A stretch of DNA of 64,000 nt from Spongiibacteraceae bacterium (GTDB lineage: Bacteria; Pseudomonadota; Gammaproteobacteria; Pseudomonadales; Dasaniaceae). The DNA lies in the NCBI GenBank assembly GCA_028280715.1, contig JANQLG010000025.1:124001-188000 (forward strand), in the 5' to 3' direction. The notes below the pieces were generated by a model that worked only from the letters and a program-made list of their open reading frames with translations, was not told the origin of the DNA and ran no database searches. The position numbers were made by a program, and so were the translations under genes. Positions 51,962-62,087 of this stretch are shown piece by piece; the first letter of the stretch is position 1; every line of letters starts with the position of its first letter.

Positions 51962-52534
51962 ATGAATACTGAAGTGAATCGAATCGGCAACATAACTATC
52001 GGCTTGATGATAGTGTTATTTCTTATTTCATATAACGCTAAAGCCAGTCAAAAAGTTTTAGAAGATAACAAGTCGCTGCCTTTCCCTGCGAAAGTCCTTA
52101 TAAAAGACTATGGTACTTATCGTTTGCTGGAACGGTCCGAACAGCAGTTTAACGCTGATGCTACTGCAGGCTATGCGAGTATTATTCATACCGAACATCT
52201 AGAAACCACTGAGGTGATTAAGCTCAATAAAGGTGTTGTATTTGGTTTTAATGTGGCTATAGAAGATCAGAATGTTGACCAAGAATGGGTTCCTATTGTA
52301 ATTGAAATTAAACATCCACTTACAGTTAATTACCTTGGTCAACAATCGACAGGATTTAAGAAGCAAAATGGTGCTCGATTAAAAGATGATGGTTTTTATC
52401 ACAATGGCGCGTTTTATATTATCAGTGAAGATTTTGAAATGGTTCCCGGTGAATGGATAATCCGTATTGTCTATCAGGAAGAAGCCACTAAAAAAACGGT
52501 TAAGGCGGAAAAGATATTTACCTTAGTGAGATAA
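51962..52534 (+). CDS. Exported beta-rich protein, DUF3859-like
   Basis: The 190-residue protein has an N-terminal hydrophobic segment (IGLMIVLFLISYNAKA) that could be a signal peptide. A beta-rich domain follows, containing KDYGTYRLLE, VFGFNVAIED and EIKHPLTVNYLG, and ending VPGEWIIRIVYQEE. It resembles DUF3859 proteins, which are secreted and of unknown function; this match is tentative. It starts 2 bp after the rlmKL stop, so the two are probably co-transcribed. Confidence 0.6.
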   Translation: MNTEVNRIGNITIGLMIVLFLISYNAKASQKVLEDNKSLPFPAKVLIKDYGTYRLLERSEQQFNADATAGYASIIHTEHLETTEVIKLNKGVVFGFNVAIEDQNVDQEWVPIVIEIKHPLTVNYLGQQSTGFKKQNGARLKDDGFYHNGAFYIISEDFEMVPGEWIIRIVYQEEATKKTVKAEKIFTLVR

Positions 52535-52542
52535 GTTTCTCA

Positions 52543-53304
52543 TCACTGTCTTAATCGATAGCCCGTCTTGAATATCCACCAGATTATGCTTATGCAGATA
52601 AACATAAAAAATAGCGTCATGCCGACACTGGTGCTGATATGCACATCAGATACGCCATAAAAGCTCCAGCGAAACCCACTTATTAAATATACTACAGGAT
52701 TAAATAGCGTCACCGTTTGCCAGAATGGTGGCAGCATGCTGATGGAATAAAAACTGCCGCCCAAAAAGGTGAGTGGTGTGACTACCATAAGAGGCACAAC
52801 CTGCAATTGCTGAAAATTGTCTGACAGGATACCCAGGATAAAACCAAATAAACTAAAAGTTATGGCGGTTAATATCAGAAAACTAAACATCCAGATGGGG
52901 TATAAAATTTCATAGTCAACAAAAAAGCGTGCTGTGACTAAGATCAATAGTCCAAGCATGATTGACTTGGTTGCTGCCGCCCCAACGTAGCCGATAACAA
53001 TTTCCATAAACGAGACGGGTGCCGATAAGACTTCATAGATGGTGCCGGAAAATTTGGGAAAGAAAATTCCAAAGGAAGCGTTGGAAATACTCTCGCTTAA
53101 AAGAGCTAGCATCATCAAACCGGGAATAATGAATGCACCGTAACTAATGCCATCAATGTCTCCCATACGTGAGCCAATTGCTGCACCAAAGACAATAAAG
53201 TACAGGGAGGTGGATAGGACAGGTGATGCGATACTTTGCATCAAAGTGCGAAAGGTACGTGCCATTTCAAAGATATAAATGGCTTTTATGCTGTATATAT
53301 TCAT
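52543..53304 (-). CDS. yadH: ABC-2 type permease, YadH-like
   Basis: The 253-residue protein has six transmembrane segments of the ABC-2 type, with an amphipathic N-terminal region and the [17 protein letters not shown] segment. Length and neighbour match E. coli YadH (256 residues) paired with YadG. It exports an unidentified substrate. It overlaps the ATPase gene by 4 bp (ATGA), so translation is coupled. Convergent with the preceding gene. Confidence 0.8.
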   Translation of the reverse strand: MNIYSIKAIYIFEMARTFRTLMQSIASPVLSTSLYFIVFGAAIGSRMGDIDGISYGAFIIPGLMMLALLSESISNASFGIFFPKFSGTIYEVLSAPVSFMEIVIGYVGAAATKSIMLGLLILVTARFFVDYEILYPIWMFSFLILTAITFSLFGFILGILSDNFQQLQVVPLMVVTPLTFLGGSFYSISMLPPFWQTVTLFNPVVYLISGFRWSFYGVSDVHISTSVGMTLFFMFICISIIWWIFKTGYRLRQ

Positions 53305-54227
53305 GCTTGCTCGTTGACCAGATTAACGAAAATATCTTCAAGAGAACTTTGGCTGGAATTCAAATCTTTGAAATCAATACCATGATGGCTGAGTTGCTCC
53401 AGTAGTTCAGCAATACCCGTGTGCTCTGTTTGCGTATCAAAGGTATAAGTCAATTCATCACCTTCACCATTTAAGGTTAATGGTAGATGACTTAGCTCAG
53501 CGGGAATGATTGTAATTTTACTTTGCAGGTGCAAGGTTAATTGTCGTCTGCCGAGTTTATTCATCAATGTGTTTTTGTCTTCGACTAGAACAATTTCGCC
53601 TTTGTTGATGACGCCAATACGGTCTGCCATTTCTTCGGCTTCTTCGATGTAGTGGGTGGTGAGAATAATGGTGGTGCCGTTTTCGCGTAGTTCTCGTACC
53701 ATTTCCCACATGTCGCGGCGGAGTTCAACATCAACCCCGGCAGTGGGTTCGTCAAGAAATAAAATACTCGGTTCATGGGAGAGCGCTTTAGCAATCATTA
53801 AGCGTCTTTTCATGCCGCCAGATAGCGACATGATTTTTGCGTCGCGTTTATCCCAGAGCGACAGTTGTTTTAAAACTTTCTCGATATAATCTGGATTAGC
53901 CGGTTTACCAAATAAACCACGGCTAAAAGCTACGTTACTGCCAACTTTTTCAAAGGAATCTGTGTTCAATTCCTGGGGGACTAAACCAATGTTGCCCCTC
54001 GCAGCACGGTATTGACTGACAACGTTATAGCCGTTGGCTGTGATCTCACCCGAAGTGGGATTGACAATACCACAGATGGTGCTGATTAAGGTGGTTTTGC
54101 CCGCACCATTAGGACCTAATAGTGCGAAAATTTCACCCTGATAAATATCGAGGTTGATATCGTTCAGTGCCCTGTGGCCTGAGCTGTAGATCTTGTTTAA
54201 GTTTTTTATTGAAATTGCCGGCTGCAC
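53301..54227 (-). CDS. yadG: ABC transporter ATP-binding protein, YadG-like
   Basis: The 308-residue ATPase has Walker [10 protein letters not shown], signature SLSGGMKRR, Walker [13 protein letters not shown] and a switch His (TTHY). The ~80-residue C-terminal extension resembles DrrA-type ATPases. Length equals YadG of E. coli. With the overlapping permease it should form a simple exporter. Its promoter must lie in the 138-bp gap that also follows the ygiQ gene. Confidence 0.87.
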   Translation of the reverse strand: MQPAISIKNLNKIYSSGHRALNDINLDIYQGEIFALLGPNGAGKTTLISTICGIVNPTSGEITANGYNVVSQYRAARGNIGLVPQELNTDSFEKVGSNVAFSRGLFGKPANPDYIEKVLKQLSLWDKRDAKIMSLSGGMKRRLMIAKALSHEPSILFLDEPTAGVDVELRRDMWEMVRELRENGTTIILTTHYIEEAEEMADRIGVINKGEIVLVEDKNTLMNKLGRRQLTLHLQSKITIIPAELSHLPLTLNGEGDELTYTFDTQTEHTGIAELLEQLSHHGIDFKDLNSSQSSLEDIFVNLVNEQA

Positions 54228-54365
54228 ATTAATCCCCTGTCCCTTGGCTCATCTCCTATGTGAAAAATGCTGCCATGCGACATCGCAAATAATTTGGAAG
54301 CTGCACAATCTATAGCATGTGTTGATTTATCGCAATCCTGTTAGATAGAGGTTTTTTTATAGTGC

Positions 54366-56597
54366 TTATAGTTGTCGAGCTCTAGAACGTATCGCCCTGT
54401 TTTTTCGCGTCTTCGCGCTTCCGGCCGATTTCTTTCTAGGTATACGCTTACCATCCGATTGTGGTGGCAAGCCCGTATGCTGTGTAAGTGCGGTTGATCC
54501 TTTGGGAGGTACCCAGGTTCGCGGCTGTCTCGGAGGAATTAAATGTTTTTTACCTGTGCCAATCAAATCGGCTCGGCCCATTTTTTTCAATGCTTCACGT
54601 AACATGGGCCAGTTGTCGGCGTCGTGGTAACGCAAAAACGCTTTGTGTAAGCGGCGGTGGCGAAGTCCTTTCGGAGTTTTAACGGATTCCGAGTGACGAG
54701 ACACTTTATGTAATGGGTTTTTCTCCGAGTAGTACATCGCTGTAGCACTGGCCATAGGAGAGGGGTAAAAGGCTTGCACCTGATCGGCACGGAAACCATT
54801 TCGCTTCAGCCAGAGCGCTAGATTCATCATATCTTCATCGGTAGTGCCGGGGTGGGCTGCGATAAAGTAAGGGATTAAATACTGTTCTTTGCCGGCTTCT
54901 TTGGAATATTTATCAAACATCGCTTTAAAACGATCATAGGTGCCCATGCCGGGTTTCATCATTTTAGAAAGCGGGCCATTCTCAGTATGTTCTGGCGCAA
55001 TTTTTAAATAACCGCCAACATGGTGAGTCACCAATTCTCTTACGTACGCGGGGGTTTCCACTGCCAGGTCGTAGCGTAGGCCTGAGGCAATCAGTATGCG
55101 CTTAATCCCTGGTAGTTCCCGTGCTGCTCGGTAAAGGTTAACCAGAGGCATTTGATCGGTGTCGAGGTTTTTGCAAATACTGGGATAAATACAGGACAGA
55201 CGCCGACAGTTTTCTTCGATGGTTTTACTTTTACAGTTTAATCGCCACATGTTAGCAGTGGGCCCGCCCAGGTCGGAGATAGTACCGGTAAATCCGGGTG
55301 TTTTATCGCGAATGGATTCTATTTCACGCAGGATTGAATCCTCGGACCGACTTTGAATAATGCGGCCTTCGTGTTCGGTAATGGAGCAAAAAGTGCAACC
55401 ACCAAAACAGCCGCGCATGATGTTGACGGAATTACGAATCATCTCATAGGCGGGAATACGTGCGTCGCCATAGGTGGGATGTGGCCGCCTTTGGTATGGC
55501 AATTCGAAAACATCGTCCAGTTCTTCTGTTGAAAGTGGGAAGGGTGGAGGATTTAACCAGACTTCACGATCACCATGGCGTTGTACCAGTGCACGGGCAT
55601 TACCGGGATTGGTTTCCAAATGCAGAACGCGAGAAGCATGTGCATAAAACACGGGATCTTTTTTCACTTTTTCATAGGATGGTAGCCTGATAACCGCTGT
55701 GCTTTTTCCGATACGTTGTTTACGTGCTGCCAATGGATCAATAATGGTGATGACGTTTGCTGTAGTTTCCTCAGATTTATCTTTGGATTTTTCTTTGTCG
55801 CTGCAGTCATTCTGATCGGGCACCACATAGGGGTTCTGTTTAGGTGCAATTTTTCCTGGGGTATCGATGGAAGAGGAGTCGATAATCGTCCAGCCATCGG
55901 GGACTCGCTTTCTAACGAAAGCGGTGCCGCGTAGATCACGAATATCATGAATGGTCTCATCTGCAGCCAGCCGGTGCGCAATATCGACAATGGCTCGCTC
56001 GGCATTGCCATACACTAACAGGTCAGCCTTGGAGTCCAATAACACTGAGCGTTTTACTTTGTCGCTCCAGTAATCGTAGTGAGCAATCCGGCGTAGGCTA
56101 GCCTCAATGGAGCCAATCACAACAGGAATACCTTTAAATGCTTCCTTGCAGCGCTGACTGTATACGGTTACTGCACGATCTGGCCGTTTTCCTCCCTCAT
56201 CGTTGGGAGAATAAGCATCGTCGTGCCGCAATTTGCGATCAGCAGTGTAACGATTGATCATGGAATCCATGTTGCCAGCCGCTACACCAAAAAACAGGTT
56301 GGGTTTGCCCAGTGCCTGAAATGCTTCTTTCGAGGTCCAGTCGGGTTGGGCGATAATGCCGACGCGAAAGCCCTGGGCTTCCAACACTCGGCCAATAACC
56401 GCCATACCAAAGCTGGGGTGGTCTACATAGGCATCACCCGTCACGATGATAATGTCACAGCTATCCCAGCCCAGCTCATCCATTTCTTTCTTCGACATGG
56501 GAAGAAATGGCGCAGGACCAAAGCACTCAGCCCAAAATTTTCTATAGGAAAATAGGGAAGTCGGTGATGATTGCTGTGCCGTTGACTGTGGCTTCAT
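54366..56597 (-). CDS. ygiQ: YgiQ-family radical SAM protein
   Basis: The 743-residue protein has an N-terminal B12-binding-like region ([29 protein letters not shown]) and a radical SAM domain with a CxxxCxxC motif in [19 protein letters not shown] basic C-terminal tail follows ([25 protein letters not shown]). These features match YgiQ, whose reaction is unknown. The ATG at 56597 is preferred over a TTG at 56603 because AAGG lies 8 nt upstream. It is divergent from phoB. Confidence 0.9.
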   Translation of the reverse strand: MKPQSTAQQSSPTSLFSYRKFWAECFGPAPFLPMSKKEMDELGWDSCDIIIVTGDAYVDHPSFGMAVIGRVLEAQGFRVGIIAQPDWTSKEAFQALGKPNLFFGVAAGNMDSMINRYTADRKLRHDDAYSPNDEGGKRPDRAVTVYSQRCKEAFKGIPVVIGSIEASLRRIAHYDYWSDKVKRSVLLDSKADLLVYGNAERAIVDIAHRLAADETIHDIRDLRGTAFVRKRVPDGWTIIDSSSIDTPGKIAPKQNPYVVPDQNDCSDKEKSKDKSEETTANVITIIDPLAARKQRIGKSTAVIRLPSYEKVKKDPVFYAHASRVLHLETNPGNARALVQRHGDREVWLNPPPFPLSTEELDDVFELPYQRRPHPTYGDARIPAYEMIRNSVNIMRGCFGGCTFCSITEHEGRIIQSRSEDSILREIESIRDKTPGFTGTISDLGGPTANMWRLNCKSKTIEENCRRLSCIYPSICKNLDTDQMPLVNLYRAARELPGIKRILIASGLRYDLAVETPAYVRELVTHHVGGYLKIAPEHTENGPLSKMMKPGMGTYDRFKAMFDKYSKEAGKEQYLIPYFIAAHPGTTDEDMMNLALWLKRNGFRADQVQAFYPSPMASATAMYYSEKNPLHKVSRHSESVKTPKGLRHRRLHKAFLRYHDADNWPMLREALKKMGRADLIGTGKKHLIPPRQPRTWVPPKGSTALTQHTGLPPQSDGKRIPRKKSAGSAKTRKNRAIRSRARQL

Positions 56598-56773
56598 GGA
56601 CAACGCCTTAATGAACAGACCAGGAGCTAACGTGTGTTGCGCCTTTCTAGGGGGGCGAATTATATAGGATCTGATGGCTAAAAACTGACGTATTGGGTAG
56701 GAAATAGCTTTTTAAGGCTAAACAGAATAAAAAAGCGTGAAATTCCCTATATGATTGCCGGATAAAACAGGAT

Positions 56774-56791
56774 TTGTCATATTGCTGTCAC
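56774..56791 (+). promoter_or_regulatory. Pho box upstream of phoB
   Basis: TTGTCATATTGCTGTCAC consists of two 7-bp PhoB half-sites (TTGTCAT, CTGTCAC) with a 4-bp spacer and an 11-bp period. It closely matches the consensus CTGTCAT-4-CTGTCAY. A weaker third half-site (CTTGGCT) follows at 56796. It lies ~50 bp before the phoB start codon, so phosphorylated PhoB should activate its own operon. Confidence 0.8.
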
Positions 56792-56841
56792 AAAGCTTGG
56801 CTTAAATTACATCAAACTGCCACAAAAGAGTAACGTTGCTG

Positions 56842-57540
56842 ATGGAAGGTAAGACCATACTGATTGTCGATGATGAAGCGGCTATTCGTGAGATGATCCG
56901 AATGTCACTGGAAATGGCTGGTTTTGATTGCCTGGAAGCCGGTGATACGCATCAGGCGCATTCGATGATCATTGATAAAAAACCTGATCTAGTGCTGTTG
57001 GACTGGATGTTACCAGGAGCCAGTGGTATTGAGTTTCTCCGTCGTCTGCGTCGAGATGAACTAACCGCAGAAACGGCGGTGATTATGCTCACAGCCAAGA
57101 CTGAAGAGGATAATAAAATCCAGGGGCTTGATGTAGGTGCTGATGACTATGTGACCAAACCGTTTGCTCCAAGAGAGCTGCTTTCACGGATCAAGGCAGT
57201 ATTGCGTCGTATGGGGCAGGGTGAGCAGGAAAAGATTATTGAGGTGAGAGGCTTAAAGCTCGATCCTAATAGCCACCGGGTTTATATCGAACAACAACCT
57301 GTAGATATGGGGCCAACTGAGTTTCGTCTGCTAAAATTCTTTATGACACACCAGGAGCGTGCCTACAGCCGTAGTCAGCTGCTTGATCAGGTGTGGGGTG
57401 GCAATGTGTATGTTGAAGAGAGAACAGTTGATGTGCATATTCGTCGTTTACGTAAAGCATTAAGTAATGAATATGCAGATTATGGCAATTTGGTCCAGAC
57501 CGTACGTGGAACAGGTTATAGGTTCTCCACTGCCGTATAA
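56842..57540 (+). CDS. phoB: Phosphate regulon response regulator PhoB
   Basis: The 232-residue OmpR/PhoB-type regulator has a receiver domain with the acidic pocket IVDDE, the phosphorylated Asp in DLVLLDWMLPG and Lys in VTKPF. The winged helix at ~135-230 contains GPTEFRLLKFFMTHQERAYSRSQLLDQVWG and VDVHIRRLRKAL. It activates phosphate-starvation genes. The start could be TTG at 56836 or ATG at 56842; AAGAG lies upstream. phoR follows after 33 bp. Confidence 0.95.
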   Translation: MEGKTILIVDDEAAIREMIRMSLEMAGFDCLEAGDTHQAHSMIIDKKPDLVLLDWMLPGASGIEFLRRLRRDELTAETAVIMLTAKTEEDNKIQGLDVGADDYVTKPFAPRELLSRIKAVLRRMGQGEQEKIIEVRGLKLDPNSHRVYIEQQPVDMGPTEFRLLKFFMTHQERAYSRSQLLDQVWGGNVYVEERTVDVHIRRLRKALSNEYADYGNLVQTVRGTGYRFSTAV

Positions 57541-57573
57541 GTCGCTTTCACAATGCGATAGGGATATGCATTG

Positions 57574-58881
57574 ATGCGTAAAATTAGCTGGAAGACCGAG
57601 TTTCGCAATATTCTTGTATTCATGGCCCTGGCAGCTGTGCCGGGCTTTTTCTTCGATATTCTCCCCTGGACATTGTTGTTAGTCGCTGTCGGCTATTTGG
57701 GTTGGTTTATCAGGCAGTTGTGGCAGGTGCAGGAATGGCTGAAAGACGGCGCCAATAGCTATCCGCCAGAAGCGCACGGTTTGTTTGGTGCCGTTTTGGA
57801 TGATTTATATCGTCAACAGAGAATTGGCCGAGCTGAACGTCAGCAATTAGAGGCCGACTTAAAGTATTTGGAAGATTCTTATACCTCACTTCTGGATGCT
57901 GCGGTCATGTTGAATGAAGATGGCGCAATCCGCTGGTTCAACAAGGCCGCTGTTGATTATCTTGGTTTGAGATATCCCGATGATACTGGTCTGCTACTGA
58001 TTACCCTTTTGCGTAATCCGGATTTTATTCGTTATTTTGAATCGGGAAATTACCACGAATATTTGCAAATTCCTTCTCCCCATGTTGAAGGTATGTATCT
58101 CCAAATTCATATTACTTGCTTTGGTGAGGGCAGCCGCATTGTGTTAGCGCGGGATATCACTGAGACAAACCGTTTACAGCAAATGCGTAAAGAATTTGTG
58201 GCCAATGTGTCTCATGAACTGCGCACGCCGTTGACGGTGATCAATGGTTATTTGGAAACACTGTCCGATCACGCCGATGCGGATGAAATCATGCGCCGCC
58301 GTGCAATCGAACAGATGCTGATTCAGTCTCATCGCATGGAAAACCTGATTAAAGATCTGATGGCATTGTCCCGTTTGGAAGTCAGTTCTACCATTGCAGA
58401 ACACACAGCGATAGCCCTGCGCCCTATGCTGGAAATCATTCGTGAGGATGTGTTGGCTGCAGTCAACAAAAAATGTGAGATTGCCATCGAGTGTGATGAT
58501 AATTTGTTACTTGAGGGCAATCCAAGTCAGCTGCATTCGGCCTTTGCTAATCTGGTGACTAATGCCGCTAAATACACCGCAGATAATAGCCAGGTTATAG
58601 TTAAATGGTACAAGGATGAATCTCAGGCCTACCTATCGGTAGGAGATAATGGTGATGGTATTGAGGCACATCATATTCCACGACTTACTGAGCGCTTTTA
58701 TCGGGTCGATAACAGTCGATCTCTTGAAACAGGCGGCACAGGATTAGGGCTAGCCATCGTCAAGCACATACTGTTGCACCATGAAGCTGAGTTGAAGATA
58801 GAAAGTCAGCTTGGTGTCGGCAGCACCTTCTCCTGCGTATTTCCCCTCATGCGTGTACATCAACAAGCACATTCGGCGTAA
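57574..58881 (+). CDS. phoR: Phosphate regulon sensor kinase PhoR
   Basis: The 435-residue kinase has two N-terminal membrane helices, a PAS domain around 95-195 (MLNEDGAIRWFNKAA), and HisKA with FVANVSHELRTPLTVINGY giving the phosphorylated His. The ATPase domain has NLVTNAAKYT, DNGDGI and GGTGLGLAIV. Start at 57574 has AGGGA 9 nt upstream. The protein phosphorylates PhoB when phosphate is scarce; PhoU and the Pst transporter normally inhibit it. Confidence 0.95.
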   Translation: MRKISWKTEFRNILVFMALAAVPGFFFDILPWTLLLVAVGYLGWFIRQLWQVQEWLKDGANSYPPEAHGLFGAVLDDLYRQQRIGRAERQQLEADLKYLEDSYTSLLDAAVMLNEDGAIRWFNKAAVDYLGLRYPDDTGLLLITLLRNPDFIRYFESGNYHEYLQIPSPHVEGMYLQIHITCFGEGSRIVLARDITETNRLQQMRKEFVANVSHELRTPLTVINGYLETLSDHADADEIMRRRAIEQMLIQSHRMENLIKDLMALSRLEVSSTIAEHTAIALRPMLEIIREDVLAAVNKKCEIAIECDDNLLLEGNPSQLHSAFANLVTNAAKYTADNSQVIVKWYKDESQAYLSVGDNGDGIEAHHIPRLTERFYRVDNSRSLETGGTGLGLAIVKHILLHHEAELKIESQLGVGSTFSCVFPLMRVHQQAHSA

Positions 58882-58982
58882 ATGTCATCATACGTCCATC
58901 CAAACACGATAAGGTTTATGAACTAAACTGTAGACAATAATCATAGAGATTAGGCGGTTGTGGTTCATGGATGAGCGGTTAA

Positions 58983-59000
58983 ATGTTACAGTATTGTTAC
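58983..59000 (+). promoter_or_regulatory. Degenerate Pho-box-like repeat upstream of phoU
   Basis: ATGTTAC and TTGTTAC are separated by four bases with an 11-bp period, each matching 5 of 7 positions of the PhoB half-site. A GTTAC/GTAAC inverted pair overlaps. It lies ~130 bp before the phoU start codon. PhoB control of phoU is likely on general grounds, but this site is weak. Confidence 0.35.
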
Positions 59001-59129
59001 GCTACATAGTGTGTAACGGAACGAAAGCGTGTTTTTTTGAATGGATTGAATAAGCTCTGATTGCTTTTAGCCATTTTGTGCTGGCTAGCAAAAACTGAGT
59101 TTGTCGTGACTTTTACAAAGGTAGTTTGA

Positions 59130-59843
59130 ATGGAAAGAGAACTTCAAAACCATATTTCTCAGCAATACGATAATGACTTGGACCAGGTCAGAGCCCATCT
59201 ATTGGAAATGGGTGGCCGTGTTGAAAATCAGGTTAGAGATGCTGTCCGTGCGTTATTGGAAGCCGATAGTGAAGTGGCGCTCAAGGTCAAATCCGATGAT
59301 GATGATGTTAATGATATGGAAGTATCAATCGACGAAGAATGTGCGCGTATTATTGCTTTGCGTCAGCCGATTGCAACGGATTTACGTTTAGTAATTGGCA
59401 TCAGCAAGATAGTTGTCGATTTGGAGCGCATCGGTGACGAAGCTGGAAAAATTGCCACTCAGGCAATTAATTTAAGTGAAATGGTTGATTCGCCCAGAGG
59501 TTATTCCGAAATTCGTCACATCGGCAATCATGTCACTTACATGGTGCGTGATGCTCTGGATGCTTTTGCCAGGTTGGATGCCGAGATGGCATTATCCGTA
59601 GCTAAAGAAGATAAGCTGGTGGATCAGGAGTATGCTTCGGCCGTACGTAGCCTGATTACCTTTATGATGGAAGATCCACGCAATATCAGCCAAATATTAA
59701 ATGTTATCTGGACATTACGCTCCCTTGAGCGTGTCGGTGATCACGCTAGAAATATTGCCGAGCATGTCATCTACTTGGTTAAGGGTAGAGATGTGCGTCA
59801 TGTAGGATTGAAGAAAATGGCTGAGGAAGTAGAAAAGGGCTAA
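59130..59843 (+). CDS. phoU: Phosphate-signalling protein PhoU
   Basis: The 237-residue protein is a typical PhoU of two three-helix repeats. Each has the metal-binding E/D-x-x-x-D type cluster: DLRLVIGISKIVVDLERIGDEAGKIA and the second copy LRSLERVGDHARNIAEHVIY. It links the Pst transporter to PhoR and is needed to switch off the Pho regulon. Here no pst genes lie beside it; phoU follows phoBR directly after a 248-bp gap. Confidence 0.95.
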   Translation: MERELQNHISQQYDNDLDQVRAHLLEMGGRVENQVRDAVRALLEADSEVALKVKSDDDDVNDMEVSIDEECARIIALRQPIATDLRLVIGISKIVVDLERIGDEAGKIATQAINLSEMVDSPRGYSEIRHIGNHVTYMVRDALDAFARLDAEMALSVAKEDKLVDQEYASAVRSLITFMMEDPRNISQILNVIWTLRSLERVGDHARNIAEHVIYLVKGRDVRHVGLKKMAEEVEKG

Positions 59844-59870
59844 TTTTTTTACACCTTCACATGTAGAAGT

Positions 59871-60560
59871 ATGTGTCGTTTCTTTTTGCGATTATTTTCA
59901 TGTTGGCTGTTTTTACCAATACTGATTGCCTGTAGCAGTCAGGGTTACAATATTTCGCAATTAGCGAAGACCGATATCAACATGGCGTCTGATGTTGTGT
60001 TGGATGAAATGCGTAGTGAGCTTAAGCTGCTCATGACCAAATTGTATCGACGTAATCCCTCTCAATTAACATTGTCTCCGATAAAACAATGGACGGTTGA
60101 AGAGCGTATCAACATGATTTTCGATCAACCTGATCGATTAATTTTTTCTGAACTTAATGACAAGCAAGAGCTGGATTCAATGAATCTGGCCTTTGATGAA
60201 TCTTTTCAGGGTGACAGAGTTTTTGCCTTAATGGTGGGCTTGGTGGGTATGTTACGTCAGTCCTATAATTACGATACCGATTTTTATTTTCATGAAGAGC
60301 TGGATCCACAAAAGCTGTATAACAGCGCTCGCAATATTGAAGTGATGGCGTGGAAATTAAAAAATAATAAAAACCGATCGGGTCAGCCTTTTTTGATTAC
60401 CAGCACAGTCAATGGTGTGATTGATAATGTCAGTTTCGAACGTACTTATGGCAAGTTGATCAATACACAGGATTTAATGGCTAAAATTATTGCTGACCAT
60501 GATAGCCGTACCATTAATACAGTTATCAAAGGAACACTATCGGTTTTTTTACCCATCTAG
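59871..60560 (+). CDS. Conserved-type lipoprotein downstream of phoU
   Basis: The 229-residue protein has a lipoprotein signal (CWLFLPILIACSS) and a helical mature part. Recognisable segments are EMRSELKLLMTKLYRRNP, WTVEERINMIFDQPDR and GDRVFALMVGLVGMLRQSYNYDTDFYFHEEL. I know similar lipoproteins in marine gammaproteobacteria but no function. It starts 27 bp after phoU on the same strand and is probably co-transcribed, which would make it phosphate-responsive. Confidence 0.68.
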   Translation: MCRFFLRLFSCWLFLPILIACSSQGYNISQLAKTDINMASDVVLDEMRSELKLLMTKLYRRNPSQLTLSPIKQWTVEERINMIFDQPDRLIFSELNDKQELDSMNLAFDESFQGDRVFALMVGLVGMLRQSYNYDTDFYFHEELDPQKLYNSARNIEVMAWKLKNNKNRSGQPFLITSTVNGVIDNVSFERTYGKLINTQDLMAKIIADHDSRTINTVIKGTLSVFLPI

Positions 60561-60576
60561 CATAGCGTTTTTTAGT

Positions 60577-61845
60577 TTAAGACTTTTTACGAAAGTAACG
60601 TGGCAAATCGGTAATTCCTAATAATTCTCGGCGGATCAAATCAAGACCGAGTGCGGCTACTAATTGCTGAAACCATTTGCGAGGCATATTGATTTGTGCC
60701 TGTTGTGCTTGTAGCTGAGTTGAATTACCCCAGGCAATCCAAACCGTGCCCACCGGTTTTTCTTCGCTGCCACCGTCAGGGCCGGCAATGCCAGATACCG
60801 CAACGGCATAATCTGCTTCAGTTCGCTCTAATGCACCTTGTGCCATTGCCAAAACAACAGGCTCACTCACCGCGCCATGTTGTTGTAATAATTCAGGGCT
60901 GACACCGACCATTTTAGTTTTCATGGCATTGGAATAGGTGACAAAGCCGGCTTCAAAGGCTGTGGAAGCACCGGGTGTTTCAGTCAACATCGAAGCCATT
61001 AGCCCACCTGTGCAGGACTCTACAGTAGTAATCGTACGATTTTGTTCGGCTAATAATGTGATGAGTTTTTGGGCAAGCGTAATACTCTGCTCGCCGATAA
61101 TATAATCGCCCATTAATTCTTGTAGTTTGCCTAGACATTGTTGTTGGAGATCTTTGTGGGCTGGGTTGGTAATGGAAAGTTTAATTTCCAACAGAGGTAA
61201 CCCGGCACGAAAGCCTAACGTCACCTGTTCAGGCCAATCGGGGCAACGTTTGCGAACTAATTCCTGCAGGCCGGACTCGCCAAGCCCAAAAGTTTGCAGG
61301 CGAATAGTGTCAGGCGGGTTGGCATCAGGGTGGCGCTGCTGAATCATATTGACAATACTGTCCTTCATCATCGCACGTAATTCCGAAGGAACACCGGGGG
61401 TGCATATAATCAGGCAGTCATTGTGCTCTATGCTGAAACCGACGGCGCTGCCAATAGGGTTAGGTAGAATCTCTATACCCTCAGGTAGAATAGCTTGTTT
61501 CAAATTTGATTTGTTGAGCTGCGCATTTCGCCGTTGGCACCATTGTTCAATATGCCTTCGGGCAGTAGGATTTTCAATGAGCGGGTTACCTGTCAGGTTG
61601 GCTAATGCTTCAGCTGTCAAATCATCAATTGTAGGGCCTAGGCCGCCGTTTACGATTAAAACATCAGTATCCTGGCTAAGCTCTCGCATTTCATTAATCA
61701 ATTCGTCCAGCTCATCCCCAATAGTGACCTTACGATGAATGGTGAAACCTGATTGTTCTAGAAATTCGGCAATCATGGCAGAGTTTGAATCCACCGTATG
61801 ACCAGACATTAATTCATTGCCAGTGAGTAAGAGTTGCAGTTTCAT
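60577..61845 (-). CDS. cinA: CinA: NMN amidohydrolase with MoaB-like domain
   Basis: The 422-residue protein has an N-terminal MoaB/MogA-like domain (LLTGNELMSGHTVDSNSAMIAEFL; NGGLGPTIDDLTAEALA) and a C-terminal PncC domain (TVESCTGGLMASMLTETPGAS; AVSGIAGPDGGSEEKPVGTVWIAW). CinA proteins cleave nicotinamide mononucleotide and the N-domain has ADP-ribose pyrophosphatase activity in some species. The full two-domain form is present. It is convergent with the upstream lipoprotein gene. Confidence 0.93.
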   Translation of the reverse strand: MKLQLLLTGNELMSGHTVDSNSAMIAEFLEQSGFTIHRKVTIGDELDELINEMRELSQDTDVLIVNGGLGPTIDDLTAEALANLTGNPLIENPTARRHIEQWCQRRNAQLNKSNLKQAILPEGIEILPNPIGSAVGFSIEHNDCLIICTPGVPSELRAMMKDSIVNMIQQRHPDANPPDTIRLQTFGLGESGLQELVRKRCPDWPEQVTLGFRAGLPLLEIKLSITNPAHKDLQQQCLGKLQELMGDYIIGEQSITLAQKLITLLAEQNRTITTVESCTGGLMASMLTETPGASTAFEAGFVTYSNAMKTKMVGVSPELLQQHGAVSEPVVLAMAQGALERTEADYAVAVSGIAGPDGGSEEKPVGTVWIAWGNSTQLQAQQAQINMPRKWFQQLVAALGLDLIRRELLGITDLPRYFRKKS

Positions 61846-62087
61846 TGTCAGTATATTCTCAGAGCGATTATTATTTCTTATTGAGTTTCATCTAGTTGTA
61901 TTTTGGTATGAGACAATGTCGCATCAGTAATAAATAGTCAACATTGATAGGTAAAATGGCTATAGCAGGTTAAACAGCTTAAAACTAAACAATTGTATTC
62001 ATGTACTTTACGATACAAAATTGATGTTAGCTCTTTGATAAATGAAAATATCCCTTTAACACTTGGATTGAACAAGGAATAAACACC

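Noticed and set aside
56223-56555. Plus-strand 110-codon frame opposite ygiQ
   Set aside because: It is antisense to the N-terminal domain of ygiQ and has no start signal or protein family resemblance.
61349-61738. Plus-strand 129-codon frame opposite cinA
   Set aside because: It is antisense to the conserved MoaB-like domain of cinA and shows no initiation signal.
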